DNA of 64,000 bases. Source: a bacterium. Lineage in GTDB: Bacteria > Actinomycetota > Acidimicrobiia > Spongiisociales > Spongiisociaceae. Both the position numbers and the translations under genes were made by a program. The stretch spans positions 1 through 64,000 of the forward strand of contig JAPPFW010000095.1 of assembly GCA_028821575.1 (NCBI GenBank), written 5' to 3'. Shown here one piece after another: positions 11,586 to 20,800 of this stretch (position 1 is its first letter; each line of letters begins with the position of its first letter). Under the pieces are notes generated by a model. That model saw only the letters and a list, made by a program, of their open reading frames with translations, made no database searches and was not told the origin of the DNA.

Positions 11586-12194
11586 TTACCGACGGTCTGC
11601 AGATGGCACCGGGGAACGCGTGAGAGTCACCGCACGCAGGACCGAGCCTCCGCACGCCAGCGCCGCGGCGGTCATGGTGGCGCCGGTGGTAAGGACATCA
11701 TCCACCAGCACCGCTCGCCCTGGCGCTCCGCCGACCGATCTGAATCTCAGCCCTTCAGCCCTGCGCTCCCGGAGTTGGCTCCTGCGATGGACGGGAGCCC
11801 TGAGGATGTCCACGACGGGGAGACCGGCGGCCCGCGCCATCTCGCGGGCGAGCGCACGACCCGGGTCGATACCGTACCTGATGGTGCGCGCCAGCGCCCG
11901 GGGAACCGGAACCAGGGCCGAAGCGTTGCCGGGAAGCAGGCCGGCCATGCGGGGAGCCAGAACCTCCGCGACCCGGTCCACTCCCCGATACTTGAGCGCA
12001 TGGACCGCCGACCGGATCGGGCCTTCGTGGACGAACAGCGGACGGACTAGCACGCCCGATCGGAGCCGCACCTCAGCGGCGCGGTGCAGCGAACCGGCGC
12101 ACGTCCGGCAGATCCCGCCTTGCCCGCGGACCTTCCCGTCTCGCCGCGGCGCTAACCGACCGGCCCTGATCCGTCCGCAAACAACGCACACCAT
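11586..12194 (-). CDS. ComF family phosphoribosyltransferase-like protein
   Basis: 202 residues. The N-terminus has a four-Cys zinc motif (CVVCG and CRTC) and the C-terminus the PRPP-binding loop AVLVDDVLTTGATMTAAA, with VPVPRALARTIRYGIDPGRALA in between, all characteristic of the ComF/GntX family. ComF supports DNA uptake in competent bacteria; elsewhere the role is unclear. The hpf-comF-secA neighbourhood is widely conserved. Confidence 0.9.
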   Translation of the reverse strand: MVCVVCGRIRAGRLAPRRDGKVRGQGGICRTCAGSLHRAAEVRLRSGVLVRPLFVHEGPIRSAVHALKYRGVDRVAEVLAPRMAGLLPGNASALVPVPRALARTIRYGIDPGRALAREMARAAGLPVVDILRAPVHRRSQLRERRAEGLRFRSVGGAPGRAVLVDDVLTTGATMTAAALACGGSVLRAVTLTRSPVPSADRR

Positions 12195-12294
12195 GGATGG
12201 AAGCTATCCGGTGGATGTGACATGGCAGTGGGCAGTGGGCAGTGGTGGTGAGGCTCGGTTTACCTGTCTCTGGTGGGGAGTTGGCTGGTCTGAT

Positions 12295-12312
12295 GCCGGC
12301 CTGGCGGCCGGC
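12295..12312 (-). terminator. Hairpin downstream of phosphomannomutase gene
   Basis: A perfect seven-base stem, GCCGGCC-TGGC-GGCCGGC, lies 30 bases past the manB stop. It has no U-tract, but in a high-GC genome it is a reasonable terminator candidate. Confidence 0.45.
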
Positions 12313-12341
12313 GGAAACCGATCCGGCGATCCCGATGCGGC

Positions 12342-13709
12342 TCAACCGGTCGCGGAGATGACAGCGATGACCTCGGCCGCCAACTCGTCCACCCCGTACC
12401 GGTCCGGCGCTTCTACATTGAGACGGAGCAGGGGCTCGGTATTGGAAGGGCGGAGATTGAACCATCGATCTCCGAGGTCTACGGTGAGGCCGTCCAGACG
12501 ATCCTGTTCGTGACCGGAGAACCCGGCTGCAACCGCCTCGATGGAGGCTGCCGCATCCGGGACAACCGTGTTGATCTCACCGGACGTGGCGTAGGGATCA
12601 TTCGTTTGTCGGAGGACCGATAGAGGTACGCCTGCCTCGGTCAGCACGGTGAGGACCACCAGCATCGCCAGCATCCCGCTGTCGGCACCGTAGTTGTCAC
12701 GGAAGTAGTAGTGGCCTGAGTGCTCACCACCGAAGACCGCCCCGGTATCGGCCATCACCCTCTTGATGAACGAGTGCCCGACCCGGGTGCGTATCGGGAC
12801 GCCCCCCTCAGCCCGGATAGCCTCGCTCACCGACTTCGAACATATCAGGTTGTGAACGATCCGCGCTCCGGGTCGGCGCCCTAGATACCAGCGCGAGATG
12901 ATCGAGGTGGTGACGCTCCCGGAGAGGGGCTCACCATCCTCATCGGCGAATACCGCTCGGTCAGCGTCCCCATCGAAGGCCACTCCGGCGTCGGCGCTCC
13001 CGGAGCGGACCATGCGGATCAGGTCTTCCAGGTTCGTCCGGTCGAGCGGATCCGCCGGATGGTTGGGAAAGGTCCCGTCCGGTTCCAGGTAGAGGCCCGT
13101 CAGGTCGGCCTCCAAGCGGTCGAACAATCCGCCTAGGACTAGTCCGGCCATCCCATTCCCTCCGTCGGCCACAACCCTCAGTGGCCCGATTCCGGCCGGA
13201 TCCACGATGGATAGCAGATGATCCAGGTACGCCGGCATCGGGTCATGGTGGGTGACTCGACCGCGACCCCGGGCCGGGAGAGCGATCCCCTCGGCCCCGG
13301 CGAGGTGCTTTATCCGACCGAGTCCTGAGCCCATACCCAGGGGGGCAGCGCCCCGGAGACACATCTTGAACCCGTTGTATCCGGCCGGGTTGTGAGAAGC
13401 TGTGACCACAACGCCCGGCATGGAACGACTTCCGGAGTGGAAGTAGAGCACCTCGGTGGGAATCATCCCGAGGTCGACCACATCCACACCTTGCCAACGG
13501 ATACCCTCGATCAAGGCCGCGGCCAGCGACGGCGACGAGGCCCGGCAGTCCCTGCCGACCGCCACGACCGGCGCCTCCACGAAGCAGGCGAAGCCGGCCC
13601 CGATGCGCTCGGCCGTTTCCTCGTCGAGTTCGCCGGTGTCGACACGGCCTCTCACGTCGTAGGCCTTGAAGATGGCGTCGAACTTGTCGCTGCGGTCCCG
13701 CCCGATCAC
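12342..13709 (-). CDS. manB: Phosphomannomutase/phosphoglucomutase
   Basis: 455 residues when started at GTG 13709, which has AGGGAGG 8 bases upstream; a long open extension to 14396 overlaps the divergent glycosyltransferase and is not used. The alpha-D-phosphohexomutase signatures are all there: active serine loop VVTASHNPAGYNGFKM, metal loop FDGDADRAVF, sugar loop GGEHSGHYYF and phosphate loop RPSNTEPLLRLN. It converts mannose-6-P to mannose-1-P (or the glucose equivalents) for GDP-mannose and glycan synthesis, fitting the glycosyltransferases nearby. Confidence 0.93.
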   Translation of the reverse strand: MIGRDRSDKFDAIFKAYDVRGRVDTGELDEETAERIGAGFACFVEAPVVAVGRDCRASSPSLAAALIEGIRWQGVDVVDLGMIPTEVLYFHSGSRSMPGVVVTASHNPAGYNGFKMCLRGAAPLGMGSGLGRIKHLAGAEGIALPARGRGRVTHHDPMPAYLDHLLSIVDPAGIGPLRVVADGGNGMAGLVLGGLFDRLEADLTGLYLEPDGTFPNHPADPLDRTNLEDLIRMVRSGSADAGVAFDGDADRAVFADEDGEPLSGSVTTSIISRWYLGRRPGARIVHNLICSKSVSEAIRAEGGVPIRTRVGHSFIKRVMADTGAVFGGEHSGHYYFRDNYGADSGMLAMLVVLTVLTEAGVPLSVLRQTNDPYATSGEINTVVPDAAASIEAVAAGFSGHEQDRLDGLTVDLGDRWFNLRPSNTEPLLRLNVEAPDRYGVDELAAEVIAVISATG

Positions 13710-13883
13710 AGCTGTAGCCTCCCTGACCCAGCCCCGAGTCCTGCAACCAGGCTGCCGCCGCGATGATCGATCGAAGGGCTTGAGTATCCTGCTCGGCTCA
13801 TGACTCCGTGACCCTTCATTCGATCGGCGGCGGTTGATCGCCCGGAATCTCCTCCGGTCGTAGGAATCTACACTCCCGACCGC

Positions 13884-14588
13884 ATGGCCATGACCGAACC
13901 GCCAGTGACAATCATCATCCCGGTTCACAACGAGTCGGGTTTCATGCGCCCCGCCCTTGCCGCGCTGAGGGAGGAGCTCGGTGCACTTTCGACTGACTAC
14001 CGCATCACTCTGGTTGAGAACGGCTCCACCGATGCCACGCTCGCAGAGGCGGTGGCCGAGTCCGAATCGGATCCGCGGGTCAAGGTCCTGACCCTCCCGG
14101 TTGCCGACTACGGGCTGGCGATCCGCACGGGGATGGAGGCTGCGGACCCGGGGGGCTGGTTGGTGGTCTTCGACATCGACTATTACTCCGGCCGATTCGT
14201 CGGCCGGGTGACAGAATTGGCGGATGAGCACGATGTGATCATCGGCTCGAAGCGAGCGGCCGGTTCGGATGACCGCCGACCTTGGATCCGCCGTCTGGCT
14301 ACGAGGGTGTTCAACTTCCTGCTCCGTACGGTGGTCGGATCCAGGATCAGCGACACGCACGGCATGAAGGCGGTTCGAGCCTCCACAGCGCGCCAACTGC
14401 TACCCGACATACGGTCGACCAAGGATCTCTTCGACACGGAACTGATACTGCGTGCGGAACGCGCCGGCTACAGGATCGCCGAGGTACCGGTGGTCGTAGA
14501 GGAGTTGCGAGAGACCCGCTCTTCGCTCTTCCGCCGCGTCCCCCGCACCCTGTTTGGACTGGTGGTGCTCCGCCGAACCCTCCGCTAA
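13884..14588 (+). CDS. GT2 glycosyltransferase, dolichyl-phosphate-mannose synthase-like
   Basis: 234 residues of GT-A fold. VTIIIPVHNESGFM opens the nucleotide-sugar domain, VENGSTDATL and VVFDIDYYSG supply the acidic metal site, and ISDTHGMKAVRA plus ELILRAERAGYRIAEVPV are like polyprenyl-phosphate mannosyl- or glucosyltransferases. No C-terminal membrane helices are present. It is divergent from manB with a 174-base gap between the starts, so GDP-mannose is a plausible donor (inference from context). Confidence 0.85.
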   Translation: MAMTEPPVTIIIPVHNESGFMRPALAALREELGALSTDYRITLVENGSTDATLAEAVAESESDPRVKVLTLPVADYGLAIRTGMEAADPGGWLVVFDIDYYSGRFVGRVTELADEHDVIIGSKRAAGSDDRRPWIRRLATRVFNFLLRTVVGSRISDTHGMKAVRASTARQLLPDIRSTKDLFDTELILRAERAGYRIAEVPVVVEELRETRSSLFRRVPRTLFGLVVLRRTLR

Positions 14589-14589
14589 T

Positions 14590-14640
14590 GGCATGGTGGA
14601 TGGTACCTTACGTAACTAACAATTAACAACTAACAACTAC
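14590..14640. repeat. Intergenic short-repeat tract
   Basis: Between converging genes: GGTGGATGGT followed by AACTAACAATTAACAACTAACAACTA. Similar tracts recur at other gene boundaries in this window (see findings). Confidence 0.6.
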
Positions 14641-17192
14641 CCACGCCTTCCCGTGCCTCGGAGGTGCGAGTCGCGCAGGCCGCCTAGCGGGCCCGCCTCC
14701 GGGTTGTTCCCCCACCGACGCCCCAGCGTCGTCACTGCCCACCATGCGAGCAGGAGCACCAGACCGATGAGGCTCGCCCAGGTACCTACCTGCTCCACCC
14801 AGGTCTTCTCGAACCGGAGTTCTACCTGCTCACGGTCGGGGACCACCACCATGAAGGCCGGCGCCGCCCTCCATGGTCCGGAGGCTCCGGTGGCTGTCCA
14901 GTTGGGGAAGTAGGAGACCTTGACCAGGTGCGGGACACCTACGGCGGTGGTCGTGAAAGAAATCCTGTGGTCCTCGAGCACGACATCGGACACGTCTCCG
15001 CTTCCTTCGAGCGGCACCGTGGTTCCCCGCATCTCGGTGGTTATCCGCTCCCAGTGCTTCGGTCCGCCCGCCACGACCCACTGGTCGAGCATCTCGATGT
15101 CCTCGTACCAGTCGAGGGCTACATCGACGAAGTCCGGTTCGGTGTCCTCCTTGAATATCCCGACCAAGGGCGCGAGCAAGCGCGCCTCGGGCTCTTCGAA
15201 GACCCAGGGGCGGTTGGAGGCCACATCGACGAGCGAACTCTGCGGCAGGGCGTAGATGGTGAAGGGAGGAGACTCGGCCATCCGCCGGAAGGAAGGGTGC
15301 GCGTCGGCCTTCTCCGTGGCGGTGTCGGTGTAGGAGACGTAGTAGCTCACGTTGAAGAGATCCATATGCCTGGCGCCACGATCGAAGTCCCCGTTGTGAT
15401 AGCGGAGGCCTGGAATGGGATTGGACGGGGACTTGCTCAGTTCGGCCGCGTTCAGGAAGTGGAAAGGTGTGGTGACCGAGGACTCGAAGTAGAGGCCTTC
15501 CATCGATGGATGGCTTCCCTCGGTCCAGTAGGGGAACAGCATGGGAGACATGGGCGTGCCGTACTTGTTGAGCTCGCTGTTGGCCTCCCACTGCACGCGT
15601 CCGGGCGGCAGAGCCGCCATGGTGGACATGACGGACCGGTACTCGGACCAATCCTGCTTGCCCTCGTAACCCTGGTAGTTCCAGCGAGCCCATGCGCTCA
15701 CGTAGTTCTCGGCGGTGAGCGTGCCCAGGAAGACGGCGCCTATGAAAAGGACCACAGCGCAGAACGGGACCACCACCGCGGTCCGAGGGTCGGCGGACCG
15801 TCCCACGAGCCAGATCACCAGGCCGCCGGCCACCAGCAGCAGGAGATCTGGTCTCGAGATGCGGGAGATGACCGCATCCAGGCCGAGCGTCTGCCATCCC
15901 GGCCAAGCGAAGACACCAGTTGCGGTATCGGGACCGCCCGTCCCTCCGCCGACGTTCGGACCCAGGAGAAGAGCCAGGAGGATCACGGCCAGGCCGCCCC
16001 GGACCCACCAGCGCGAAAGGCGCTCGGGCAGGGCACGTACCGCGTGGGCGGCCAGCAGACCGACCGCGATACCTGCGAACAGGTGCAGTCCGAAGAACCA
16101 GTGGGGCAGGGCCCGTCCGTTCCACAGCTTGGCCCCCTGACCGAGTAGGAAGAAGGCGGGGAGCGGGAGCAAGGTCAGGGCCGCCAGGGGAATGGCCCGG
16201 CTCGTGGACCGCAGCGCCGCCAGAGTGCCGGCCACACCCAGAACGGCCACCGGCCAGAGCTCCACCGGAACCAACTCGTCCAGTCCGGCCAGCGGTTGCC
16301 AGTCCATATCGGTCGTGTACCCGAGGCGGATCACCAGGGGCAAGGCCCAGAAAGCCGCCAGCACGAACCCCAACAGCCAGCTTCCCGCCACGATCCCCCA
16401 GAGCCACGCCCTGCGTTCTATCGCCTGCCCCTCCCCCGTAGCCCTATCTGCCCGGCCGCGTACCGAACGCCACCAATTCGACCGGCCGACGACGACGAAC
16501 AACGATGCGACGACCACTCCGATGGTCGGGATCACGTGGCACAGGGCGGTCAGCGCCAGCGCGATCCCGGCGGGAACGAAGTACCTCTTGGACTCGTACA
16601 CCGCCTTCAAGAGGTATCCGAGGTAGACGAGCGAGAAAGCGAACGACCACGAGTACGAGAATTCGCCCGCCAGGCTGGACGCGATCGTGCCGCCGAAGAT
16701 GTTGGGCGTGGGGGTCTCCATGAACGCGTAGGCACCCCCGGCCGCCGCGGCTATAGCCGCCACCGGGCGGGCGAATCCCATCGAGCGGACCAGGAAGTAG
16801 GAAGCCGGAGCCAGGGCGACCAGGCCCACCACCGACACGAGCTTGAACGCCACTCCGTAGGGGAGCAGCAGGTCCAGACCAACGATCACCAGGGACGGGA
16901 GGGGGAAGTAGAAGTAGAAGATCGGGAAGCCGGCGAACCAGTAGTTGGACCAACCCATGATCCGGCCGCCAGGCAGTAGTACATCCCGCAGGTAGGCGGG
17001 ACCCAAGACATGGGCCCCCATATCGCCTCCGGTCGGCGTGTTGGCGACCAGCAGCAGATGCGGCGCCAGGGCGGTGAGCGTGGCCAGGGAGACCAGGCCC
17101 ACCGCCACCGCCGAGGACCGAACTGTCCAGGCCCTCTGCGGGGACCGCTCGATCGGGGCGGTACTGTCGGCTGTCCGGGCGCGGGAACTCAC
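14637..17192 (-). CDS. Large polytopic membrane protein, GT-C-like (PTPS-related family)
   Basis: 851 residues with about a dozen membrane segments in the first 520 residues, then a large extracytoplasmic region (about 520-800) and a final membrane helix near 815-835. The early loop NTPTGGDMGAHVLGPAYL with its Asp, followed by GWSNYWFAGFPIFYFYFPL, is typical of the 6-pyruvoyl-tetrahydropterin synthase-related membrane proteins, which look like GT-C glycosyltransferases using polyprenyl-phosphate sugars. Function is inferred. It converges with the GT2 gene and may use its lipid-linked product. Confidence 0.75.
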   Translation of the reverse strand: MSSRARTADSTAPIERSPQRAWTVRSSAVAVGLVSLATLTALAPHLLLVANTPTGGDMGAHVLGPAYLRDVLLPGGRIMGWSNYWFAGFPIFYFYFPLPSLVIVGLDLLLPYGVAFKLVSVVGLVALAPASYFLVRSMGFARPVAAIAAAAGGAYAFMETPTPNIFGGTIASSLAGEFSYSWSFAFSLVYLGYLLKAVYESKRYFVPAGIALALTALCHVIPTIGVVVASLFVVVGRSNWWRSVRGRADRATGEGQAIERRAWLWGIVAGSWLLGFVLAAFWALPLVIRLGYTTDMDWQPLAGLDELVPVELWPVAVLGVAGTLAALRSTSRAIPLAALTLLPLPAFFLLGQGAKLWNGRALPHWFFGLHLFAGIAVGLLAAHAVRALPERLSRWWVRGGLAVILLALLLGPNVGGGTGGPDTATGVFAWPGWQTLGLDAVISRISRPDLLLLVAGGLVIWLVGRSADPRTAVVVPFCAVVLFIGAVFLGTLTAENYVSAWARWNYQGYEGKQDWSEYRSVMSTMAALPPGRVQWEANSELNKYGTPMSPMLFPYWTEGSHPSMEGLYFESSVTTPFHFLNAAELSKSPSNPIPGLRYHNGDFDRGARHMDLFNVSYYVSYTDTATEKADAHPSFRRMAESPPFTIYALPQSSLVDVASNRPWVFEEPEARLLAPLVGIFKEDTEPDFVDVALDWYEDIEMLDQWVVAGGPKHWERITTEMRGTTVPLEGSGDVSDVVLEDHRISFTTTAVGVPHLVKVSYFPNWTATGASGPWRAAPAFMVVVPDREQVELRFEKTWVEQVGTWASLIGLVLLLAWWAVTTLGRRWGNNPEAGPLGGLRDSHLRGTGRRG

Positions 17193-17859
17193 TAGTTGGA
17201 TCCAGTCATCGGGTTCCTGGGTGCAAGGGCCGGTCCGGGTACGTCAACGAGACCGAGGTAGGCCGATGCACGAACAAGCGAAAGCCTAGCCCTTGTTCTT
17301 GACTGGTTGGTCGGGTTCGGAGTATCAGCGGCTTCGGGTGAGGTGGAGTCGCCCCTTGCCCTCGAAGCTGAGTCCGGCGTTGACAGGCGTGGACGCGGGC
17401 ACCCCATAGGCGCCGGAGACCGGATGCGGAGATCGACGATCCGGTCGCTCAGCGCCCGGTCGGCTCGTTCTGGTGCTGAGACGATCCGGTTGGGCCATGC
17501 GTGATATCGCTGGCCGCGCAGCCCCAGTCGCTCCCCGCTCCAACACGAAGAGTCGTCACTCCCAAGCCGGTCAAGACGAGACCCCTCGTAGTCACGATGT
17601 TGTCAATCCGTCGCCCATGGTATGCGTCACGTACTCGTATAAACACGGGGCTACGCCTCTACTGCGTCCGCCAATTGACGACAAACTCCCCGTAAGCCGT
17701 GCAAAGCCGTCATGGCTAAGCGATTGTGATCGGCGTGGTTGGTGGCGAGCAACCAGCTTTATTGCAGGCTCGAACCGTATGGTCGTAGCAAAGCACTCCA
17801 GAAGCACTACCGGTCGAACTCGGGGACATTTGAGGGCCACGGCGTCAGTGGACACAGCA
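17193..17859. other. 667-base gene-free stretch
   Basis: Between the start of the membrane protein and the stop of the subtilase. I see no convincing coding frame, RNA gene or transposase fragment on either strand. A six-base inverted repeat (TGGTTG/CAACCA, 17736-17755) is the only local structure. Codon-like GC3 periodicity is absent. It may be decayed sequence next to the repeat-bearing 3' end of the subtilase gene. Confidence 0.5.
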
Positions 17860-20800
17860 TCAATTCGAATCGATGGTATACCGACGAAGGGAAAGAGACT
17901 CCCCACTTGCAGCTGGTCGTGCGGGGTTGTTGCTGTCCACCTCCGAACATCCCGAACTGTTACAGGCCACCACCCAGTAGTAATTATCGTCCGGATCCGG
18001 ATCAGCATGGGTGTAGCTCGTACCCGTCACATCCGTAGCCAACTCCTCACAGAACGAAGCCGAACCCCCACGCACCGAACAAGACGAACCAAAGAAGTCG
18101 TCGTAATAGACCTTGTAATAATCAGCACCCGCAACCGCATCCCACGACAACACAATCTCAGAACCCACCCACTCGTAGCGGCCGATGGGCGTGGTCGGAG
18201 GCGTTCCGACCGTCCCGGCAGGGCTGCCGGAGTCCACCTCCGAACACCCAGAACTGTTACAGGCCACCACCCAGTAGTAATTATCGTCCGGATCCGGATC
18301 AGCATGGGTGTAGCTCGTACCCGTCACATCCGTAGCCAACTCCTCACAGAACGAAGCCGAACCCCCACGCACCGAACAAGACGAACCAAAGAAGTCGTCG
18401 TAATAGACCTTGTAATAATCAGCACCCGCAACCGCATCCCACGACAACACAATCTCAGAACCCACCCACTCGTAGCGGCCGATGGGCGTGGTCGGAGGCG
18501 TTCCGACCGTCCCGGCAGGGCTGCCGGAGTCCACCTCCGAACACCCAGAACTGTTACAGGCCACCACCCAGTAGTAATTATCGTCCGGATCCGGATCAGC
18601 ATGGGTGTAGCTCGTACCCGTCACATCCGTAGCCAACTCCTCACAGAACGAAGCCGAACCCCCACGCACCGAACAAGACGAACCAAAGAAGTCGTCGTAA
18701 TAGACCTTGTAATAATCAGCACCCGCAACCGCATCCCACGACAACACAATCTCAGAACCCACCCACTCGTAGCGGCCGATGGGCGTGGTCGGAGGCGTTC
18801 CGACCGTCCCGGCAGGGCTGCCGGAGTCCACCTCCGAACACCCAGAACTGTTACAGGCCACCACCCAGTAGTAATTATCGTCCGGATCCGGATCAGCATG
18901 GGTGTAGCTCGTACCCGTCACATCCGTAGCCAACTCCTCACAGAACGAAGCCGAACCCCCACGCACCGAACAAGACGAACCAAAGAAGTCGTCGTAATAG
19001 ACCTTGTAATAATCAGCACCCGCAACCGCATCCCACGACAACACAATCTCAGAACCCACCCACTCGTAGCGGCCGATGGGCGTGGTCGGAGGCGTTCCGA
19101 CCGTCCCGGCAGGGCTGCCGGAGTCCACCTCCGAACACCCAGAACTGTTACAGGCCACCACCCAGTAGTAATTATCGTCCGGATCCGGATCAGCATGGGT
19201 GTAGCTCGTACCCGTCACATCCGTAGCCAACTCCTCACAGAACGAAGCCGAACCCCCACGCACCGAACAAGACGAACCAAAGAAGTCGTCGTAATAGACC
19301 TTGTAATAATCAGCACCCGCAACCGCATCCCACGACAACACAATCTCAGAACCCACCCACTCGTAGTTGACAGTTTGCGGGTTGGCCGGCGCCTCGGCGG
19401 TGTCGTCGATGACTCTGATCGTGATGCGTTGGGTGGCGGTCTTGAGCCTGGTACCTGTGCCGGACGTGGCCGCGACCACGACCTCGTACCGGTTGTTTCC
19501 GTCCGCATCGTGGGGAGCTTCGTAGTTCGGGGGCTCGATGAACGCTAGGCTGCCTGCCCCGTCAATGGTGAGCAGAGCCCGGTCGGCGCCGCCGTCGATC
19601 CCGTAGGAGTTGACGGTGTCTTCGCGATCCGAGTCGACCGCCTTGACCTCCGCGATTTGCTGGGTTGGTTCACGCACGGTCAGGCTGGATGGGCTCGTGA
19701 ACTGCGGCGCCCGATTCCCTCTGGTGGTAGCTACGAAGGGATTGGACCACTCCCCGGTCCCTTCCGCGTTCGTAGCGCGTACACGCACTTCGTAACCAGT
19801 ACCGGAATCGAGGGCGGTGATCGTGGCGGTAAGGGCGGACCCTAGGTGGGGCCAGTCCGACCAGTTGGCGCTGCCGGTTGCCCTGTATTGCAGGTCGTAA
19901 TCTCCGACCGGTGGGCCCGCTGGTTGCTGCCAGCCGAGCGTCAGACTTGTCTCCGTGGCGCCGGTGATCGTGAGTGATGGCGGGTCCGGGACTCTGGCGG
20001 CGGTTTCGCCGGTGTCGTCGGTGACTGTAACCGCGATGTATTGGCTGCTGGCCAGTTCACGGGTCCCTGTTCCGCTGGTTACGTTGACCACGATCTCGTA
20101 GATGTTGTTCCGGTCGTGGTCGGCGGGTGCTTCGTAGTCGGGGGCTACGTTGAAGGTGAGTACACCTGTGTTCCGGTCGACACTGAGGAGGTCCGCGTCG
20201 TCACCCCCGCTGATGTTGAATGCGACCACGTTGTCCTGACTGTCGCTGTCACTGGCTCTCACCGTGCCCGCGCCGGTGGTGTTCTCTCTGACCTCCACGG
20301 ACGCGGGGCTGTTGAACACCGGCGGGGCATTGATGGCGGTGACCGCCGTCGCAGGCGTGGACCATCCGCTGGTCCCTTCGGCGTTGGTGGCGCGTACACG
20401 CACCTCATATCCGGTGTTGCTCGTCAATCCCGCAACCGTGGCGGTACGACCGGTTCCGGTATGGGCCTGTTCATCCCAAGTGGTCACGCCCACAGCCCGG
20501 TATTGCAAGTCGTAGTCATCCACGGCCGGGCCCGCGCCGCTCGGCTCTAACCAGGACACGGCGAGAGAACTAACAGCCGGCTCGAGCGTCGGCGCAACCG
20601 GCGCGTCCGGTGGCTCAGTGGTGTCGGTGACAGTCACCAGGATCGCCTGCTCCGAGGTCAGTGCACGGTTTCCGGAACCGCTGCTGACCGACACCGATAT
20701 CTCGTAGGTGTTGTCCTGATCCGAGTCGGCCGGTGACTCGTAGTCCGGGGCGTCACTGAACTCGAGGGTGCCGGCGCCGTCGATGTCGAACAGCGCCAGG

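Noticed and set aside
13710-14396. N-terminal extension of the phosphomannomutase frame
   Set aside because: It runs antisense through the GT2 glycosyltransferase gene; GTG 13709 has a good ribosome binding site and gives the normal family length.
14928-16148. 406-residue plus-strand frame opposite the membrane protein
   Set aside because: His/Arg/Gly-rich antisense frame; the minus-strand protein has clear membrane topology and family motifs.
17938-19366. Possible CRISPR array because of regular repeats
   Set aside because: Unit is 297 bases with no unique spacers and is in frame with a protein; it is a coding tandem repeat.
17473-19548. 691-residue plus-strand frame full of Arg/Thr repeats
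   Set aside because: It is the antisense shadow of the 297-bp repeats in the subtilase gene; its first part crosses gene-free sequence and its composition is not protein-like.
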